Part shown: piece by piece, positions 8,520-16,112 of the stretch | Numbering within the stretch: position 1 is the first letter of the stretch | How the letters are laid out: every line of letters starts with the position of its first letter | Assembly (NCBI GenBank): GCA_027460525.1 | Contig: JAPZAS010000020.1 | Coordinates: 1-38,597 of the forward strand | DNA: 38,597 nt | Origin: Candidatus Methanoperedens sp. | GTDB taxonomy: Archaea; Halobacteriota; Methanosarcinia; Methanosarcinales; Methanoperedenaceae | Reading direction: 5' to 3' | Program-made: the position numbers and the translations under genes | The notes under the pieces: generated by a model | The model's input: the letters and a program-made list of their open reading frames with translations, nothing else | The model's database searches: none | What the model was told of the DNA's origin: nothing

Positions 8520-8670
8520 GACCACATCTCTAACTCCCCACCCCCCTCACTCGCGCGCCGGCGGGGCGGTGGTGCGGCAGGCGGCTGCGCGGGGTTTGCG
8601 GAAGCGCCGCAGATTTATAATTTTCATAATATACTTCTACGCTTTGCGTTCTTTGCGCCTTTGCGGTGGA
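8520..8670. other. Non-coding GC-rich stretch with TTTGCG repeats
   Basis: Between the STAND gene and the Cys-rich gene lies a markedly GC-rich segment (about 8540-8612, with cgcgcgccggcggggc). It is followed by a short degenerate tandem array with TTTGCG at 8643, 8652 and 8660. An open frame of 63 codons crosses it, but its composition looks like translated repeat rather than protein. I see no tRNA, insertion sequence or clear promoter here. Confidence 0.4.
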
Positions 8671-8725
8671 TTCATCAGTTTTTTCGACCGCAAGTTATTT
8701 TTACTATAATCAATTACATATATCT

Positions 8726-8869
8726 ATGGACACACGGCAGTGTAAGAAAGGGTGTGAGGAATGCACGCCATGCGAAGACTGCGGCGCACCACAGTTTACC
8801 ATCAATGTGGTATGTGGAAGCTGTCTTTGCTGCGAGACCCCGCACGTCGAAATGTATGAGTGGAAGTAA
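8726..8869 (+). CDS. 47-residue cysteine-rich protein
   Basis: A small protein, MDTRQCKKGCEECTPCEDCG then CGSCLCCETP, ending EMYEWK. Nine of 47 residues are Cys (6, 10, 13, 16, 19, 30, 33, 35, 36), which suggests zinc or Fe-S binding. The frame extends upstream to 8666, but the start at 8726 avoids the low-complexity part and has an A/T-rich element (ttactataat, 8701-8710) at about the TATA distance, consistent with a leaderless mRNA. I do not recognise the family. The next gene follows after 60 bases. Confidence 0.55.
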   Translation: MDTRQCKKGCEECTPCEDCGAPQFTINVVCGSCLCCETPHVEMYEWK

Positions 8870-8929
8870 GTATCGCTCGATCAGGCAGGAACTTTTTTCA
8901 TAGCAGAGCGCAATTAATCTCAAAATATC

Positions 8930-9451
8930 ATGACAATCCAGATAGATGACCAGGGGTGGGGCACGCCAATCGGAGGCGTGGGTATCATAGTTGTGAGGAA
9001 GGAAACTGAAGAGATTCATTACGACATAGTCCCGATAGAGCATTTCAACTTAGATACATTTAAAAAGAAGACCTATCTTGCCGCTGCCAGAAACATAGTT
9101 GAGCAGGGATTCTTCAGATTAAAAGTCCCCAAGGATGAGGAGATAGAGATATGCTCGGGCTGCATCCACGACAGAACTGCAGAGTGGCTGAAAAACGAGG
9201 GATATAAATTCACGGTAATGAAGGTTGACGGAATCGCCCAGCACAAAGGAGAGGAGCTTTTCATCGAATACCTTCGAGGACTTGGTGTCCCGAATCCTCC
9301 GCTTATTGTAGAGGAGACCGTGGATGAATACAAGGCGCAGTTCTTCTACCTTATGGACTGGGTAAGAAAAGACCCGGAAAAAAGGAAGCCTCTCTGCAAG
9401 ACAGGATGGAAGTATTTCATCAAGTTTTTTAAGGAAAAAAAGAAAAATTAA
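8930..9451 (+). CDS. Conserved hypothetical protein, family not recognised
   Basis: A 173-residue soluble protein starting MTIQIDDQGWGTPIGGVGI, with a mixed alpha/beta character, an ICSGCIHDRTAEWL segment and a basic C terminus (FIKFFKEKKKN). The N terminus (short beta strands with conserved Asp and Gly) and the later VDEYKAQFF helix could suit an RNase H-like or ribosome-related fold, but no catalytic set can be assigned. The yjjX-type gene starts 12 bases downstream, so the two are probably co-transcribed. Confidence 0.6.
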   Translation: MTIQIDDQGWGTPIGGVGIIVVRKETEEIHYDIVPIEHFNLDTFKKKTYLAAARNIVEQGFFRLKVPKDEEIEICSGCIHDRTAEWLKNEGYKFTVMKVDGIAQHKGEELFIEYLRGLGVPNPPLIVEETVDEYKAQFFYLMDWVRKDPEKRKPLCKTGWKYFIKFFKEKKKN

Positions 9452-9463
9452 GCCACATTATCT

Positions 9464-9979
9464 ATGAAACGTATTTTCGTTGCTTCTTTGAACACGAATA
9501 AGATACAAGCCGTGCAGGAGGTCTTTCCTTCCTATCAGGTCAAAGGCGTAGCCGGGAGGTCAGGCGTGAGGGAACAGCCCCTGAGCCTTGATGAGATAAT
9601 CGAAGGCGCGATATTCAGGGCTAAATCGGTTTTCAGGGATTGCGAATACTCTGCGGGTATAGAGGACGGGATAGCGCAAGTGCCGCAAACACAGAGCGGA
9701 TACATGAACTTCTGCTGCTGTGCCGTTTATGATGGTTCGAAGATTTATCTTGGTCTTGGACCTGCTTTTGAGTACCCGCCGAAGTGCACCAAAAGAGTAG
9801 TCGAGGAAGGGATAACGATCTCAGAGGCTTTCATGCCAATCTCTGATAAACCTGATATCGGGTACGAAGAAGGCATCATAGGCTGGCTGACCAAAGGAAG
9901 AATAAACCGGAAGGATTATACCAAACTTGCAGTGGAGATGGCAAGAGTGCAGATAGAGAATGCCGAGCTTTATGGTTGA
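9464..9979 (+). CDS. Inosine/xanthosine triphosphatase, YjjX family
   Basis: House-cleaning NTPase that hydrolyses non-canonical purine NTPs such as ITP and XTP. The 171-residue protein opens FVASLNTNKIQAVQEVF (the family's substrate loop), followed by REQPLSLDEIIEGAIFRAKS, AGIEDGIAQ and the late EEGIIGWLTKGRINRKDYTK. Length and motif order fit the family. It lies 12 bases behind the unknown gene at 8930. Confidence 0.88.
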   Translation: MKRIFVASLNTNKIQAVQEVFPSYQVKGVAGRSGVREQPLSLDEIIEGAIFRAKSVFRDCEYSAGIEDGIAQVPQTQSGYMNFCCCAVYDGSKIYLGLGPAFEYPPKCTKRVVEEGITISEAFMPISDKPDIGYEEGIIGWLTKGRINRKDYTKLAVEMARVQIENAELYG

Positions 9980-9981
9980 TA

Positions 9982-10016
9982 TTGTAACAATGTGCATTTC
10001 ATAAATTGTGTTACAA
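9982..10016. promoter_or_regulatory. Inverted repeat upstream of MNT/HEPN operon
   Basis: A perfect 8-bp inverted repeat, ttgtaaca (9982-9989) and tgttacaa (10009-10016), with a 19-base spacer. It sits just upstream of an A/T-rich TATA-like element (ctataaaaatata, 10030-10042) that would start transcription about 40 bases before the MNT gene. It could be an operator of the toxin-antitoxin pair or the end of the yjjX transcript. Confidence 0.4.
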
Positions 10017-10103
10017 GTTATTCACAATTCTATAAAAATATATGTTCTGCCTTATATCTTGATTGGAATAAGTTTAATACTCAATAAATTTAACAGTATT
10101 CAT

Positions 10104-10451
10104 ATGCCAGATACTGAAGTTCGCAAGAGAATCGAAAAGCCCCTTAAAAAGGCGATAGAAATCATAATAAAATCCGTAGACCCTGATAAAATAATCCTTT
10201 TCGGCTCTCGTGCAAGGGGAGATTATAAAAAAGATAGTGATTACGACCTGTGCATAATTAAAAAGGGGATAGAGCACAGAAGAAAACTTGCACAAAGGAT
10301 TTATAGTTTTATAATCGGTGTCGGGGCGCCGATTGATGTTATTGTTGAAACGCCTGAGCGTTTTGAGGAGTTAAAAGACAATCCCTTCATGATCTACAAA
10401 GAAATCTCAAGTCATGGGAAAGTGGTCTATGAAAAGCCAATCTCTGGTTGA
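10104..10451 (+). CDS. MNT-type nucleotidyltransferase (antitoxin of MNT/HEPN pair)
   Basis: A minimal nucleotidyltransferase of 115 residues. The active-site motif is GSRARGD (34-40), followed by two metal-binding Asp in SDYDL (46, 48), and the third carboxylate probably in PIDVIVE. In studied MNT/HEPN systems the MNT protein neutralises the HEPN partner by adding AMP to it. The frame is open from 10008, but the start at 10104 matches the family start and avoids a hydrophobic low-complexity stretch. It overlaps the HEPN gene, the usual arrangement. Confidence 0.88.
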   Translation: MPDTEVRKRIEKPLKKAIEIIIKSVDPDKIILFGSRARGDYKKDSDYDLCIIKKGIEHRRKLAQRIYSFIIGVGAPIDVIVETPERFEELKDNPFMIYKEISSHGKVVYEKPISG

Positions 10452-10782
10452 GGAATGGTTAAAAAGAGCCAACAGCAATCTGTTTCGAGCAAAATTAGGG
10501 AAAGTTTCCGAGGAAGTATTATATGAAGATCTCTGCTTTGACTGTGAACAGGCTGTTGAGAAATCCATCAAAGCTTTGCTTGTCCAAAGGGGCGTACCTT
10601 TTCCAAAAACTCATTCCATTGCTTATCTCATAGAACTCATAGAGGACAGCGGTTTAGATGTATCAGATGAAATCAAAGAAGCTGTTTCACTTACCGCATA
10701 CGCAGTCGGTACGCGCTATCCTGGGGAGTTTGAGCCTGTTGATGAAAGAGAATACCTTGAGGCTCTTAAAATTGCAGAATGA
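10429..10782 (+). CDS. HEPN-domain protein (toxin partner), apparently shortened by an in-frame TGA
   Basis: A 117-residue HEPN four-helix protein: VEEWLKRANSNLFRAKLG, LCFDCEQAVEKSIKALLVQRG, KTHSIAYLIELIEDSG, then AVGTRYPGEFEPVDEREYLEALKIAE. The start at 10429 is within the MNT gene; 10414 is an alternative. The RX4-6H RNase motif is not evident; this is the TRYPGE variant of the family. After the TGA at 10780-10782 the same frame continues VFNWAKKIISE to a TAA at 10816-10818, which is just how the last helix of such proteins ends. The stop may therefore be a recent nonsense mutation that removes the final helix end. Confidence 0.8.
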   Translation: MKSQSLVEEWLKRANSNLFRAKLGKVSEEVLYEDLCFDCEQAVEKSIKALLVQRGVPFPKTHSIAYLIELIEDSGLDVSDEIKEAVSLTAYAVGTRYPGEFEPVDEREYLEALKIAE

Positions 10783-10846
10783 GTTTTCAACTGGGCGAAG
10801 AAGATAATTAGTGAGTAAAGCTCGCTGCTCTCTATATCAATGAACA

Positions 10847-12862
10847 TCACACCGGGCACACCGGCGCCGGGCACCCGCCTGCATATTCAGCATCCGCCGA
10901 TACGTATCTGTCAGTTACGTCCCCGAGATATAATACCTGCTGCGCCTTGCTGCCATAGCGGTAAACCGTAATCCCCTTACATTTTAATTCATAGGCAAGC
11001 ATATAAGCCCTTTCTACATCTTTGATATCAACATCATGCGGGAAATTGATGGTCTTTGAGACAGCGTTATCGGTGTATTTCTGGAAAACAGCCTGCATCC
11101 TCATATGCCATTGTGGTGCTATATCAAAAGCCGTGACGAAAACCCGCTTCACATCCAGAGGTACCTCTTCTATGCCTTTAAGCGTCCCGGTTTTAGCGAT
11201 TTTCATCATAAGTTCCTCGCTGTAAAAACCTCTTTCCTTAGCTACAGCCTCAAAATAAGGGTTCACCTCAAGCAGCTTCGTTCCCTCCATAACGTTCCTC
11301 ACGAAAGAAACCGCAAACAATGGCTCGATGCCGCTTGAACATCCTGCAATGATGCTTATAGTTCCTGTAGGCGCTACCGTTGTCACGGTGGAGTTTCGAA
11401 GAGGTTTTTTATCTTTATAGATGCTCCCGGGGAAATTCGGGAATGCACCGCGCCCCTTTGCCAATTGTTCAGATGCTGCATGGGATTTTTCCTGTATGAA
11501 ACTCATTATCTCTTCCCCCGTTTTCAGTGCATCCTCTGAATCGTACGGTATGCCGAGCTGCACAAGCATGTCGGCGAAGCCCATCACACCAAGCCCTATT
11601 TTCCTGTTAGCTTTTGTAATTGCCTCAATTTCACCAATGGGATATTTATTTACATCTATTATATTATCAAGGAATTTCACGCCAGTATTTATTGTTTTTG
11701 CAATCTTTTCCCAGTCAATTGAGCCAACAGTTACCATTTTTGCAAGATTGATTGAGCCGAGATTGCATGACTCGTATGGCAATAAAGGGAGTTCGCCGCA
11801 AGGGTTAGTGCTCTCTATCTCGCCAACCTGCGGCGTCGGATTATGCCTGTTGATCTCGTCGATAAAAACCACCCCAGGGTCGCCTGTCCTCCAAGCCATT
11901 GTGATGATGAGATTCCATATCTCACGCGCTCTTACTTTCTTCACAACCTCCCTGTTGCGAGGATTTATCAATTCATACTCCCCGTCCTCGAGCACGGCTT
12001 TCATGAACTTGTCATCCACAGCCACGGAGATATTGAAATTCGTAAGGAAGCCTTCTCTTGTTTTCGAGGTTATGAACTCTATAATATCAGGATGGTCAGC
12101 CCTGAGTATCCCCATGTTCGCCCCTCTGCGTTTGCCCCCCTGTTTTATCACATCCGTGGTGGTATCGAACACCCGCATGAAAGTAACAGGACCTGAAGCT
12201 ACGCCTTTCGTGGATCTTACTATATCTCCTTTTGGGCGTAGGCGTGAAAACGAGAAACCCGTGCCCCCGCCTGATTGCTGGATTATCGCCATGTGCTTTA
12301 CGGCATCGAAAATGCCCACAAGTGAATCCTCAACAGGAATCACAAAGCATGCGGATAGTTGACCAAGGTCAGTGCCTGCGTTCATAAGCGTGGGCGTATT
12401 TGGGAGGAATTCGAGGTTTACAAGCATGCTGAGAAATTCTTCCTCGGATTCAGGGTCAAGAGCGATGGCTTTTGCGATGCGCCTGAAAAGCTGCGCAGGC
12501 GTCTCTATTACGTTCCCGTGTTCATCCTTTAAGAGGTAGCGCCTCTCAAGCACCCGCACAGCATTAACGCTTAACTTCAATTCATCATCCTTTACGCCGA
12601 AAAATCCTTTGGCTTTTCTTATCTGGGCGCGCTTCTCCCTGTAGAGGATGTAAGCCTTGGCAACTCCTGCATATCCATTTTTTATCAATGCTTCCTCCAC
12701 GGCATCCTGAACATCTTCAACGCCAGGAATTCCGGGGATTCTTTGCTCGATAATTCCCACGACCTGGTTTGCTATATCCTCTGCTCTCTTCCCGTCCTTG
12801 CTTTTTGTGGCTATAAAAGCTTTAAAGACAGCAGTTGCTATCTTTGACTCATCAAATTCCAC
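10847..12862 (-). CDS. nrdJ: Adenosylcobalamin-dependent (class II) ribonucleotide reductase
   Basis: Makes deoxyribonucleotides using B12 to generate the thiyl radical; needs no oxygen. The 671 codons read here start at a GTG with an ATP-cone (EFDESKIATAVFKAF), then the ten-stranded barrel: QLSACFVIPVEDS with the first redox Cys, the STNPCGELPLLPYESCNLGS stretch (radical-site Cys in NPCGE, second redox Cys in ESCN), PTGTISIIAGCSSGIEP and the C-terminal shuttle pair CPAPVC. The ATP-cone homology (IRKRDGRIV) continues in frame eight or more codons upstream of this GTG, yet no ATG, GTG or TTG exists between there and the TAA in that frame, so the true start is unclear. It converges on the HEPN gene. 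Confidence 0.93.
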   Translation of the reverse strand: MEFDESKIATAVFKAFIATKSKDGKRAEDIANQVVGIIEQRIPGIPGVEDVQDAVEEALIKNGYAGVAKAYILYREKRAQIRKAKGFFGVKDDELKLSVNAVRVLERRYLLKDEHGNVIETPAQLFRRIAKAIALDPESEEEFLSMLVNLEFLPNTPTLMNAGTDLGQLSACFVIPVEDSLVGIFDAVKHMAIIQQSGGGTGFSFSRLRPKGDIVRSTKGVASGPVTFMRVFDTTTDVIKQGGKRRGANMGILRADHPDIIEFITSKTREGFLTNFNISVAVDDKFMKAVLEDGEYELINPRNREVVKKVRAREIWNLIITMAWRTGDPGVVFIDEINRHNPTPQVGEIESTNPCGELPLLPYESCNLGSINLAKMVTVGSIDWEKIAKTINTGVKFLDNIIDVNKYPIGEIEAITKANRKIGLGVMGFADMLVQLGIPYDSEDALKTGEEIMSFIQEKSHAASEQLAKGRGAFPNFPGSIYKDKKPLRNSTVTTVAPTGTISIIAGCSSGIEPLFAVSFVRNVMEGTKLLEVNPYFEAVAKERGFYSEELMMKIAKTGTLKGIEEVPLDVKRVFVTAFDIAPQWHMRMQAVFQKYTDNAVSKTINFPHDVDIKDVERAYMLAYELKCKGITVYRYGSKAQQVLYLGDVTDRYVSADAEYAGGCPAPVCPV

Positions 12863-13250
12863 TATTCTTCCGTCTCTTTTGCGGATTTTTTGTATCGTGG
12901 TATTAGCCCCCTGTATTGACCGTTATTTTTCGGCTGTTCCCATGCTTCAATTATATGCATGATAATTTATAACGCTGTATATTAAAAACTTTGGTTTGAG
13001 CGTTTGAGCCAGCGGCTCTGAAAGGTTCGTCTTCGCCTGGCGAGCGTTTTTTACAAGAGGATAAATTCTCAGACTTTCAACCAAAACAGGCAAAGGTATA
13101 AAAGGGCGTCCACCATTATCAGCGGTTAATAACTATTAAGCAGTAAATTAATCTAGACTTTTATAAAGTTGTGCTTATAGCTCTTAATTGTTCTAATATA
13201 AATTAAAGAGGTTAATAAGAAACAGCATCACGCTTTTTCAAAAAAATAAT
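12863..13250. other. Divergent intergenic region between nrdJ and the DEAD-box helicase gene
   Basis: For nrdJ, an A/T-rich element (gttataaatta on the minus strand, about 12965-12975) could serve as TATA box, giving a leader of some 50-80 bases. No cobalamin riboswitch pattern is visible. Two short hairpin-forming runs lie at 13006-13018 (gagcc-agc-ggctc) and 13033-13043 (tcgc-ctg-gcga, followed by gcgtttttt). The rest is A/T-rich with no open frame I would trust. Confidence 0.5.
13161..13168 (+). promoter_or_regulatory. TATA box of the DEAD-box helicase gene
   Basis: ttataaag lies about 85 bases before the start codon, which predicts a leader near 60 bases. A second candidate, ctaatataaatta (13193-13205), would give a leader near 25-30 bases. 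The longer leader would fit the long 5' UTRs reported for cold-induced archaeal helicase genes, but which TATA box is used cannot be told from sequence. Confidence 0.5.
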
Positions 13251-14462
13251 ATGGAAAGTTTTAAAAATCTGGGCATAAGTGAGCCCGTTTTGAAATCAAT
13301 AAATGATGAGAAATTCGAAAACCCGAGTGAAATACAGGAAAAATCCATCCCTTTGATACTTGCAGGGAGAGACGTTATAGCCGGGTCCGCAACAGGTTCC
13401 GGAAAGACGCTTGCATTTGCTTCCGGTATAATAAAGAGTTCAGAGCGGGGAAAAGGCATCCAGGCTCTGGTACTGACTCCCACAAGAGAACTGGCTGAGC
13501 AGGTCTCAAAGGCTCTGTCGAAATTCTCAAAGTACAAACCTCTGGGAATCATTGCGGTCTACGGGGGCGTGGGGATCAATCCGCAAATCCAGGGTTTGCG
13601 GACTGCAGATGTTGTGGTAGGAACACCGGGCAGGATACTTGATCATATCCAGAGAAATACTATTAAATTTGGCAATGTAAAAACCCTTGTGCTTGATGAA
13701 GCAGACCGGATGTTCGATATGGGCTTCAAGGATGACGTGGAGAGAATAATCAGAAAATGCCCGCAAGAGAGGCAGACTCTTCTTTTCTCGGCAACGATCA
13801 CAAAGGATGTTGTCAGGCTTTCCCAGAAGCACATGAAAAAACCGCTTCAGGTTTCGGTGGATTCTTATGTTGACCCCAAGAAACTGGTTCAGACTTATTA
13901 TGATGTTGGAGAAGATTTAAAATTTAATTTGCTGGTGCATCTTCTGAAGCATGAAAACTCACGCCTTGTCATGGTTTTTTGCAATACCAAGAGAAATACC
14001 GACAAAGTTGCAAAGAACTTGAGATTTGCAAATATAGATGCAATGGCCATTCATGGAGGATTGCCGCAGGGAAAACGTAACAATGTCATGGATAGATTCC
14101 ATTCCGGGAAATCCTGCATCCTTGTATGCACGGATGTGGCTGCAAGGGGGCTCGATATCCAGGGTGTTTCGCATGTTTATAATTACGATATTCCCCGGGA
14201 GAGCAAGCAGTATATCCACAGGATAGGAAGGACTGCAAGAGCGGGAGCGGAAGGAAAGGCGATAAATATCCTTTCAAGCAAGGATTATGATAATTTTTCA
14301 GCCGTCTTAAAGGAAAATGATGTGGATATAAAGGAAGAGACAGTGCCTGCTTTTGAGAAGGTCGTTATTAGACAGCCTGAAAGAAGGATGAACAGGCCTA
14401 ATATGAATAAGCCTATTGTTAAAAAAGGGCAGCAGCGTAACAGGCGCAGACGGTTGTATTAG
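13251..14462 (+). CDS. DEAD-box RNA helicase
   Basis: ATP-dependent RNA helicase of 403 residues with all motifs in order: Q motif (NPSEIQEKSIP), motif I (ATGSGKT), PTREL, TPGRIL, the DEAD box (LDEADRMFDMGF), SAT, then in the second RecA domain CNTKRNTD, TDVAARGLDI and HRIGRTAR. A basic tail (QPERRMNRPNMNKP... QRNRRRRLY) probably adds RNA affinity. The size is that of compact archaeal members used in ribosome assembly or RNA unwinding at low temperature. It is transcribed alone, with a long A/T-rich leader. Confidence 0.96.
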   Translation: MESFKNLGISEPVLKSINDEKFENPSEIQEKSIPLILAGRDVIAGSATGSGKTLAFASGIIKSSERGKGIQALVLTPTRELAEQVSKALSKFSKYKPLGIIAVYGGVGINPQIQGLRTADVVVGTPGRILDHIQRNTIKFGNVKTLVLDEADRMFDMGFKDDVERIIRKCPQERQTLLFSATITKDVVRLSQKHMKKPLQVSVDSYVDPKKLVQTYYDVGEDLKFNLLVHLLKHENSRLVMVFCNTKRNTDKVAKNLRFANIDAMAIHGGLPQGKRNNVMDRFHSGKSCILVCTDVAARGLDIQGVSHVYNYDIPRESKQYIHRIGRTARAGAEGKAINILSSKDYDNFSAVLKENDVDIKEETVPAFEKVVIRQPERRMNRPNMNKPIVKKGQQRNRRRRLY

Positions 14463-14751
14463 GTTAATATTACTGGCGCTGAAGGCAGAAGCGGACTGCT
14501 CTGAAAGCCTGCTTGCGGGATGTTAGCGCGACAATAAAGTTGGGACACTCTGGATGTAAATGGGAGAGCAGCAATATTCGAGTGGAGAATTCGCATCAGG
14601 CTCCCTCCGAACCCAATGCCTGCAGTTCTCCGAACAGGAGGGGCTTGAATCAAACAATTAACCGCAGATGTTACCAGATAAATGGAAAAAACGGTAACTC
14701 TGATACATTGACATTCATTGTGCTTGAAGGGAGAATGGCGGAATATGAATA
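14463..14751. other. Intergenic stretch without a supported gene
   Basis: About 290 bases between the convergent helicase and VOC genes. A 103-codon frame begins at 14513 but has no coding character (irregular composition, runs into the antisense of the VOC gene). I see no RNA gene or repeat here. Confidence 0.5.
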
Positions 14752-15123
14752 TTACTTTGCGTTCCTGTCTTCTTCCCAGAGGCCGAATGTATTATTTTCC
14801 GTATCAACACATATCGCAAGATAACCCCAGCGAGGCACTGCCGTTTTGGGCGTGATGATATTACCACCCAGCTTCTTTACCTTTACAATGTATTCTTCAA
14901 CAGAGGATACGCCGATGTAGTTCATAATATTCTGCGAAGGCAATCTTCTTTTTCCCATCCCGCCTCCTACTGCAGGGTTCCCATTCAAATCTTTTGTCTC
15001 GATAAAGTAGAAGGGTGTTGGCATCGGCACCTGATTGAATTTCCAGTCGAACAGCTTTTCGTAGAATTTCTTCGCTCTCTCCAGATCATCTACAGGCAGG
15101 TCAAAATGAACAATTGTTGGCAT
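14752..15123 (-). CDS. VOC (glyoxalase/bleomycin-resistance) superfamily protein
   Basis: A 123-residue single-module vicinal-oxygen-chelate protein: IVHFDLPVDDLERAKKFYEKLFDW is the classic first beta-alpha unit, followed by a FYFIET strand and the second unit (YIGVSSVEEYIVKVKKLGG), ending FGLWEEDR. The metal-ligand pattern (His near the start, Glu near the end) is present, so a metal-dependent lyase or binding role is possible, but the substrate cannot be named. A gaggag ribosome site precedes the start. Confidence 0.85.
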   Translation of the reverse strand: MPTIVHFDLPVDDLERAKKFYEKLFDWKFNQVPMPTPFYFIETKDLNGNPAVGGGMGKRRLPSQNIMNYIGVSSVEEYIVKVKKLGGNIITPKTAVPRWGYLAICVDTENNTFGLWEEDRNAK

Positions 15124-15228
15124 TACTAACTCCTCAATTTATTATGTATTTCAGGATTAATAATTGTTGGTATGGGTATTAAAGTGTACGAGCTGCTGAC
15201 CGGGAGGAAGAGGGTGAAAGCCGAATAA

Positions 15229-15262
15229 CTATATATTCCTATTTATCCAATAGGATTATTGG
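15229..15262 (+). promoter_or_regulatory. Promoter and operator of the VapBC-like pair
   Basis: TATA-like ctatatatt (15229-15237) is followed by a perfect inverted repeat, ccaata-ggat-tattgg (15247-15262), 9 bases before the antitoxin ATG at 15272. The expected transcription start falls inside the repeat, the usual place for autorepression by an AbrB-type antitoxin. Confidence 0.55.
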
Positions 15263-15271
15263 TGATTTTGA

Positions 15272-15517
15272 ATGAAAACAAAAGTTGCACGGAGGCATCA
15301 AATTACAATTCCAGAAGAAATCCGTAAAAAAGCCAGGATTGCAGTAGGCGATGTCCTGGATATTTCATATAAGCGCGGAAAAATCCAGGTAGAAAAAATC
15401 GATCAGAACTGGGATAAAGTCATGAAAGAGACAAAAGGCGCATGGCGCAAACATCCCGTGTTTAAAGAAATGGAGGATGCGGTTGAAATAGTGAACTGGA
15501 TGCGTGGGAAGAAATGA
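15272..15517 (+). CDS. vapB: AbrB/MazE-fold antitoxin (VapB-like)
   Basis: An 81-residue protein with an N-terminal swapped-hairpin AbrB DNA-binding domain (ARRHQITIPEEIRKKARIAVGDVLDI) and a C-terminal helix that would hold the toxin. Its stop overlaps the PIN gene start by 4 bases (ATGA at 15514). It would bind the inverted repeat at 15247 and repress its own operon. Confidence 0.88.
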   Translation: MKTKVARRHQITIPEEIRKKARIAVGDVLDISYKRGKIQVEKIDQNWDKVMKETKGAWRKHPVFKEMEDAVEIVNWMRGKK

Positions 15518-15957
15518 AATATTCGCTGGACACAAATGTGATCATAAGCCATTTCAAAGGAGACAAATTTTCAAATGATACAGACAGCTTTTTTGCATGG
15601 GTAAAACATGCAGGACATGAGATATACATTGCAGATATTGTATATGCCGAACTTTATACCGGGGTTTATCTATCAAACGATTCGGCAAATGAAGAAAAGC
15701 GTCTGCAGCGCTTCTTAGCCGTGAATAACATCGAGGTAAAATGTACAACCGCAAAAACCGCAAAAAAAGCAGGTGAGCTCTATGCAATAAACCTGTTAAA
15801 AAATAAACGGTCGTTAAAACGTATATTGCCTGACTTTATTATTGGAGCGCATGCCGAACAGTACAGCGATGCTCTTGTTACATGGAACCCATCTGATTAT
15901 GATATAAACAAAGCTGTAATGACGCCCGTGGAAATTATTACGCGGTCATATATTTAA
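15514..15957 (+). CDS. vapC: PIN-domain ribonuclease toxin (VapC-like)
   Basis: A 147-residue PIN nuclease. The metal-binding acidic residues are at the start (SLDTNVIISHF), in the ADIVYAELYTG segment and near LPDFIIGAHAE. VapC toxins typically cleave tRNA or rRNA. It is translationally coupled to the antitoxin gene (4-base overlap), the normal vapBC order. Confidence 0.88.
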   Translation: MKYSLDTNVIISHFKGDKFSNDTDSFFAWVKHAGHEIYIADIVYAELYTGVYLSNDSANEEKRLQRFLAVNNIEVKCTTAKTAKKAGELYAINLLKNKRSLKRILPDFIIGAHAEQYSDALVTWNPSDYDINKAVMTPVEIITRSYI

Positions 15958-16112
15958 TAATTGGACAGTACAGCAAACAACAAGGAAAATGGTTGAAAGA
16001 GAGTCAAAAGATTTGGATTGAAACTTGATTAGCTTGATAGACTATATCAGAATTTAATGGAAAATGTGGGAAAATATGTTGATATGCGGGCGCCTTTATC
16101 TGCGGTTTCTTT

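Noticed and set aside
8518-8709. 63-codon frame over the GC-rich stretch
   Set aside because: Reads as translated repeat (many Arg, then low-complexity); no ribosome site or family.
10008-10103. Upstream extension of the MNT protein
   Set aside because: The extra 32 residues are hydrophobic and unlike the family; they cover the presumed promoter.
11421-12362. 313-codon frame antisense to nrdJ
   Set aside because: Lies wholly inside nrdJ, whose motifs are clear; composition is that of a complementary strand.
12863-13000. Cobalamin riboswitch before nrdJ
   Set aside because: Considered because the enzyme uses B12, but no B12-box-like core is visible.
14513-14824. 103-codon frame after the helicase gene
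   Set aside because: Runs into the antisense of the VOC gene and has no coding character.
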